Source of the DNA: Leclercia sp. 29361
GTDB lineage: Bacteria; Pseudomonadota; Gammaproteobacteria; Enterobacterales; Enterobacteriaceae
NCBI RefSeq assembly: GCF_011290365.1
Contig: NZ_CP049786.1
Location: 2,108,001 to 2,172,000, forward strand
DNA length: 64,000 bases
Reading direction: 5' to 3'
Shown piece after piece: positions 60,639 through 64,000 of the stretch (positions within the stretch are counted from its first letter, which is position 1; every line of letters begins with the position of its first letter). The translations under genes were made by a program, and so were the position numbers. Below the pieces are notes generated by a model that was not told where the DNA came from, did not search any database, and saw nothing but the letters and a program-made list of their open reading frames with translations.

Positions 60639-60947
60639 TTATGCAGCCGGTTTTGCTGCCGGGGCTGCAGCGTCATGTTTAACGGCTTTTTTATGGTGTT
60701 TTTTGGCAGCCTGCGCTTTCTGAGCAACCGGCGCCGCGTCTTCTTTCTTCACCGCTTTTTTATGCTGCTTTTTAGCAGCCTGCGCTTTCTGTACCGCAGC
60801 TTTGTGGTGTTTTTTGTGATGCACGGTTTTCGCAGCCGGTGCTGCGGTTGCCGCTGGTGCAGCAGTGTTGGCGACGGTGTCAGCAGCGAATGCAGCAGAA
60901 GAGAGACCCATTGCAGCGGCAACAACCAGAGCTAATACTTTTTTCAT
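60639..60947 (-). CDS. asr: Asr, acid shock protein
   Basis: The 102-residue protein has a Sec signal peptide ([18 protein letters not shown]) and a strongly basic mature part with repeats of the type [13 protein letters not shown]. coli Asr is also 102 residues. It is exported to the periplasm and induced strongly by low pH. Two adjacent ATG codons (60950, 60947) are possible. The second gives the E. coli length and a good distance from GAGGG. An RstA box and -10 lie upstream. Confidence 0.95.
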   Translation of the reverse strand: MKKVLALVVAAAMGLSSAAFAADTVANTAAPAATAAPAAKTVHHKKHHKAAVQKAQAAKKQHKKAVKKEDAAPVAQKAQAAKKHHKKAVKHDAAAPAAKPAA

Positions 60948-61003
60948 CATCCTACCCTCGAATTTGGTTTTTCATTTAACCCCACTGCGGGGCCGTTGAA
61001 AGA

Positions 61004-61065
61004 ACTATATCCCTGAAAACTGAGGGCTTCCGTGAGTGATTGGTGACGGCGTGTAACGCAATGTA
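61004..61065 (-). promoter_or_regulatory. asr promoter with RstA box
   Basis: On the reverse strand TACATTGCGTTACA (61052-61065) matches the RstA consensus TACATNTNGTTACA in all but one fixed base. A -10 TATAGT lies at 61004-61009, 42 bases downstream, and the asr ATG 57 bases further on. E. coli asr is an RstA target. Confidence 0.8.
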
Positions 61066-61078
61066 CAAAGGCGGGTGG

Positions 61079-61110
61079 AACGCGTACGAACGAGCCCGCT
61101 CGTACGCGTT
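61079..61110. repeat. Perfect 11-bp inverted repeat between the thioredoxin-fold gene and asr
   Basis: AACGCGTACGA and TCGTACGCGTT are exact inverted copies around a 10-base loop that itself contains GAGC/GCTC. It ends four bases before the stop codon of the thioredoxin-fold gene and starts 14 bases from the RstA box. There is no T-run. It may be a weak terminator or an operator. Confidence 0.75.
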
Positions 61111-61114
61111 ATCG

Positions 61115-61669
61115 TTATTTCTTCAATGCCGCGAGAATGGCTGCCGGGGGTTGGCTTCCCACTATTGAGCGCGTTTCGGGCTCGACTACCACCATCACCG
61201 GCGTGACGGTGATGCCCAGCCTGTCTGCCAGCGCGGACTGACGCGTGACCAGATCGGAACAGGCCGGGGTAGTGTCGTTATCAGGTAAAAATCCTGCCAT
61301 TGCCTGCTGAAGGCTTTTCGTCTTATCGGTGGAGCACCATACGCGCCCCATATCTTCTATCACCGAGTCGCGAATCGATTTCGGGGCAACGGTCAAAAAT
61401 GACATGGTTAACCCGGCGTCCGTATACTTTTTAACGTTTTTCACCACCGTGCTGCAGTAGCTACACTGGTTATCAATAAACACCAGCAATTTGTACTTTT
61501 CGGCGGGCGCCTGGAAGGTGATGGGGTGGAGGTCGTCCAGTGAGCGGGTGATATCGTCGTAAGCTTCTTGCGGCGTGTTGTCCGTGGCCGGGGTCGTCGC
61601 GGCGAAAGTGCCGGAACTCACCGCACACAACAGGGCAATAGCTATATTTTTGGTAATGTCTTTCATCAT
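61115..61669 (-). CDS. Periplasmic thioredoxin-fold protein (DsbC/G-like domain)
   Basis: The 184-residue protein has a Sec signal peptide (IAIALLCAVSSGTFA) and one thioredoxin domain with active site CSYC near residue 71 and a cis-Pro loop ITVTPVMVV near residue 152. Two more Cys (VWCS, PACSD) may form the second disulfide seen in DsbC/G. The N-terminal dimerisation domain of DsbC is missing, so it is a short monomer-like form. It is not one of the standard E. coli Dsb genes. Two adjacent ATG codons are possible at 61669 and 61666. Confidence 0.82.
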   Translation of the reverse strand: MMKDITKNIAIALLCAVSSGTFAATTPATDNTPQEAYDDITRSLDDLHPITFQAPAEKYKLLVFIDNQCSYCSTVVKNVKKYTDAGLTMSFLTVAPKSIRDSVIEDMGRVWCSTDKTKSLQQAMAGFLPDNDTTPACSDLVTRQSALADRLGITVTPVMVVVEPETRSIVGSQPPAAILAALKK

Positions 61670-61795
61670 TTATCCCTTTATTTATGATTTATGCCTGGTC
61701 TGTTAACAGCTTGATTATGCGAACAGGTCAATACCTCATACAGAAAGTGACGGCACGTAGATATGTGCAAAATCATCTTCTTATTGCATAAAGGG

Positions 61796-61822
61796 AAAAA
61801 AACGCCGGAGCAGGCTCCGGCG
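61796..61822 (-). terminator. Terminator of the M32 carboxypeptidase gene
   Basis: CGCCGGAGC and GCTCCGGCG form a 9-bp stem with a 2-base loop, followed on the reverse strand by seven T. It starts about eight bases after the stop codon. Confidence 0.9.
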
Positions 61823-61829
61823 GGAGGTA

Positions 61830-63317
61830 TTACAGATAGCGCGAGGTGAGATGGTCGCGGAAGTAGCGGCTGTTGAGATCTTCCCCGGTGGCCTGCTCGA
61901 TCAACTGGGCGGTGGTGAAGCGGCTGCCATGCTGCCAGATGTTCTGGCGCAGCCAGTCGAACAGGGCGCTGAAATCCCCGACGGCGATGGCGGCGTCCAG
62001 ATCCGGCAGGGCTTTTTTGGCCGCAGCGAACAGCTGGGCGGCGTACATTGCCCCGAGGGTGTACGACGGGAAGTAACCAAAGCCGCCGTCTGTCCAGTGG
62101 ATGTCCTGCATACAGCCGTTGCGGTAGTTATCTTTGGTCGATAAGCCCAGCCACGCCTGCATCTTCTCATCCCACAGCGCCGGGATGTCCTCCACCTCGA
62201 TGTCGCCGTTAATCAGCGCTCGCTCGATCTCGTAGCGCAGCACCACGTGCGCCGGATAGCTGACCTCGTCAGCATCCACGCGGATATAGCCGGGCTTGAC
62301 GCGCTGGTTCCAGGCGACAAAGTTCTCCGGCGTAAAGGCCGCCTGGCTGCCGAACCGCTCGCGCACTGCCGGGAGCAGGTGGTTCAGGAACGCCTTGCTG
62401 CGCCCAAGCTGCATCTCAAAGAACAGGCTCTGGGATTCGTGGATGGCGGTAGAGCGCGCCAGGGCGATGGGCTGGCCGAGCCAGTTGCGCGGCAGGTTCT
62501 GCTCGTAGCGGGCGTGACCGGTTTCGTGGATCACACCAAACAGGGCACTGAGCAGCTCCTCTTCGTCGTAACGGGTGGTGATGCGCACATCTTCCGGCAC
62601 GCCGCCGCAGAACGGGTGGGCGCTGACGTCCAGCCGACCGGCGTTAAAATCGAACCCGAGGGTCTTCATCGCCTCCAGCCCCAGCTCACGCTGGATCGCC
62701 GTCGGGAACGGGCCCGGCGGCGGCACGAAGGATTGCTGCGCCTGCTTCTCGACCACCTGGCTCAGCAGGTCCGGCAGCCAGGATTTGAGATCGCCAAACA
62801 GCACGTCGAGGCGGGCACTGGTCATGTCCGGTTCGAAAATATCCAGCAGCGCATCGTAAGGGGTGCAGCCTTTGGCGTCGGCGCGCAGGCGGGCTTCTTC
62901 CCGGCTCAGTTTCACCACCTCTTTCAGGTTGGCGGCAAAGCCCGGCCAGTCATTGGCCGGACGCTGGGTGCGCCAGGCATGCTCGCATTTACTGCCCGCC
63001 AGCGATTTGGCTTCCACCAGCGACTCCGGCAGTAGCGCAGCCTGTTGATAGTGGCGGGTCATCTCCCGCAGGTTGGCCTGTTCGACGTCGTTCAGATCTT
63101 CGCTTTCGGCATTACGCAGCCAGTCAGCCACTTTTGCATCGGTCAGGATTTGGTGTTGCAGGACGCTCAACTCAGCCAGCGCTTCGCCGCGGGCAGTACT
63201 CCCCCCTGCTGGCATCATCGTAAACATGTCCCAACTGGCGATGGAGGAGAGGTGGGAGAAGCGGGAGAGACGCTGGAAGGTACGGGTGAGTTGCTGATAA
63301 GAAACGTTTTTCTGCAT
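61830..63317 (-). CDS. M32-family metallocarboxypeptidase (Taq type)
   Basis: The 495-residue enzyme has the M32 zinc motif HETGH in VIHETGHARYEQ near residue 265, and family stretches such as AIHESQSLFFE and the HPFCGGVPEDVRITTRYDE region. It is a cytosolic carboxypeptidase 1 type that removes C-terminal residues from peptides. It is not in this position in E. coli K-12. A clear ribosome site is not seen. It is the last gene before the A+T-richer right end. Confidence 0.93.
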   Translation of the reverse strand: MQKNVSYQQLTRTFQRLSRFSHLSSIASWDMFTMMPAGGSTARGEALAELSVLQHQILTDAKVADWLRNAESEDLNDVEQANLREMTRHYQQAALLPESLVEAKSLAGSKCEHAWRTQRPANDWPGFAANLKEVVKLSREEARLRADAKGCTPYDALLDIFEPDMTSARLDVLFGDLKSWLPDLLSQVVEKQAQQSFVPPPGPFPTAIQRELGLEAMKTLGFDFNAGRLDVSAHPFCGGVPEDVRITTRYDEEELLSALFGVIHETGHARYEQNLPRNWLGQPIALARSTAIHESQSLFFEMQLGRSKAFLNHLLPAVRERFGSQAAFTPENFVAWNQRVKPGYIRVDADEVSYPAHVVLRYEIERALINGDIEVEDIPALWDEKMQAWLGLSTKDNYRNGCMQDIHWTDGGFGYFPSYTLGAMYAAQLFAAAKKALPDLDAAIAVGDFSALFDWLRQNIWQHGSRFTTAQLIEQATGEDLNSRYFRDHLTSRYL

Positions 63318-63448
63318 AGTTCTTGTTCTCGTTCAGATGGATGTGTTCAGGTGAGTTTACCGTGATTTATGAGCGATTCATGCACTTTTCATGTATTCGT
63401 TTGAGGCGAGGAAAAGGAATGGGCTGGCCACCGCAGAGTGCTGATATG

Positions 63449-63472
63449 AAAAAGGGGCCTAATCGCCCCTTT
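63449..63472 (-). terminator. Terminator downstream of the DUF1493 gene
   Basis: AAAGGGGC and GCCCCTTT pair around CTAATC, with T residues following on the reverse strand. It begins six bases after the DUF1493 stop codon. Confidence 0.85.
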
Positions 63473-63477
63473 GATTG

Positions 63478-63810
63478 TTAGTCATATAACCATTTACCTG
63501 CTTTTGCAGACTCAGCAAGCATACGAAGTGTTAGCGGTTCTGGTTCACCGTCGTCCTTTCCGCTAGTGAATAAGGAGTAAAGGATAAATGTCTCCTCAGG
63601 CCAGTATCGGTAAAAGTCGAAGTTGGCAGGGTCCACATCAAAGCGTTGAAAATATTCCCTCATGATGTCTGCCCCTGTTTCACTTGCCCAAACGTAATCA
63701 CCTGTGGAGAGGCTGGTATCAAGGGTTACGGGCCATGACTTCCTGGTAAACAGGGCAGGTTTGTTGAACCGTTCACAGTACCAGCTAATCACATCTTCAT
63801 TTGTCACCAT
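63478..63810 (-). CDS. DUF1493 family protein
   Basis: The 110-residue acidic protein resembles the DUF1493 family (MVTNEDVISWYCERF at the start, then FDVDPANFDFYRYWPEE). No signal peptide or membrane segment is seen. The family is of unknown function and is often found next to small membrane-protein genes. Its ATG overlaps the stop of the upstream gene by seven bases (ATGGTGA), so translation is coupled. The region has lower G+C than the rest of the window, which suggests acquired DNA. Confidence 0.75.
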   Translation of the reverse strand: MVTNEDVISWYCERFNKPALFTRKSWPVTLDTSLSTGDYVWASETGADIMREYFQRFDVDPANFDFYRYWPEETFILYSLFTSGKDDGEPEPLTLRMLAESAKAGKWLYD

Positions 63811-64000
63811 AACTTGTCGTTTCCTCTGGCTATGGTGTTGTATTTCATTGTCGCCTTATAAGCGATGGCTGAGACATCAGCAGCAATAACAAAAATCCCA
63901 AGGACAGGAATCCATCGACCCACAAATGCACCGAGATTGGTAACATAGGCAAACTTCATCCTTCTGATACTTGAGTTAGTCAAGGTGGGTAAGCGTCTGG
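63804..64000 (-). CDS. Small membrane protein, C-terminal part (cut by the window edge)
   Basis: The reverse strand is open from the window edge to a stop at 63804. The last 65 residues include a hydrophobic stretch FVGRWIPVLGIFVIAADVSA, followed by a tail ending ARGNDKLW. The frame lacks a start within the window. The overlap with the DUF1493 ATG indicates one operon. Such pairs could be toxin and immunity or another partner set, but nothing seen proves it. Confidence 0.6.
   Translation of the reverse strand, partial: RRLPTLTNSSIRRMKFAYVTNLGAFVGRWIPVLGIFVIAADVSAIAYKATMKYNTIARGNDKLW

Overview
The window is chromosomal DNA of an enterobacterium close to Enterobacter, Lelliottia or Leclercia. 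Gene order, protein lengths and near-identical sequences match the Escherichia coli K-12 terminus region around slyB to asr, but G+C is higher and several loci differ from E. coli. I see no rRNA, tRNA, CRISPR array, insertion sequence or prophage. The Tus gene and a TerB-type site place the window in the replication terminus.

Layout, left to right. At 1-7.4 kb lie slyB (partial, with a PhoP-type promoter), anmK, mliC, pdxH, tyrS, pdxY, gstA and dtpA. At 7.9-14.2 kb is nth with the complete rsxABCDGE operon for the Rnf-like electron transport complex that re-reduces SoxR. At 14.2-21.8 kb lie ydgK, cnu, a frameshifted blr, ydgJ, add and the malI/malXY locus with two MalI operators. At 21.8-24.6 kb a LysR regulator, an exported metallo-beta-lactamase-fold hydrolase and an alpha/beta hydrolase occupy the place of the E. 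coli uid/hdhA genes. At 24.7-33.2 kb lie ydgA, manA, fumA, fumC, tus with TerB, and rstB.

At 33.2-36.1 kb a three-gene FecBCD-type ABC transporter lies between rstB and rstA, which are adjacent in E. coli. Its promoter region carries a 17-bp site close to the Zur consensus, so it may be a zinc or metal-complex importer. It is the best candidate here for something not well described. At 36.1-44.1 kb lie rstA, ydgC, folM, ydgI, ydgH and pntAB.

At 44.1-55.2 kb is a block holding an MscS-type channel, uspE, fnr, ogt, abgTBA/abgR, smrA and an MDR-family oxidoreductase. As I recall the K-12 map, the uspE-smrA part lies on the other side of the terminus there. At 55.2-61 kb lie tqsA, mdtJI with a short upstream ORF (mdtU-like), a membrane CHASE4-GGDEF-EAL protein not expected at this point from E. 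coli, ydgD, ydgU and asr. asr has a near-perfect RstA box, so it is probably a target of the RstA encoded here. At 61.1-64 kb are accessory genes: a periplasmic thioredoxin-fold protein, an M32 carboxypeptidase, and a DUF1493 gene overlapped by the end of a small membrane protein gene cut by the window edge.

The main regulatory links visible are PhoP at slyB, MalI and CRP at malX/malI, Tus at TerB, FNR at its own gene, CRP between abgA and abgR, RstA at asr, and possibly Zur at the ABC transporter. All are motif readings by eye and none has been tested.
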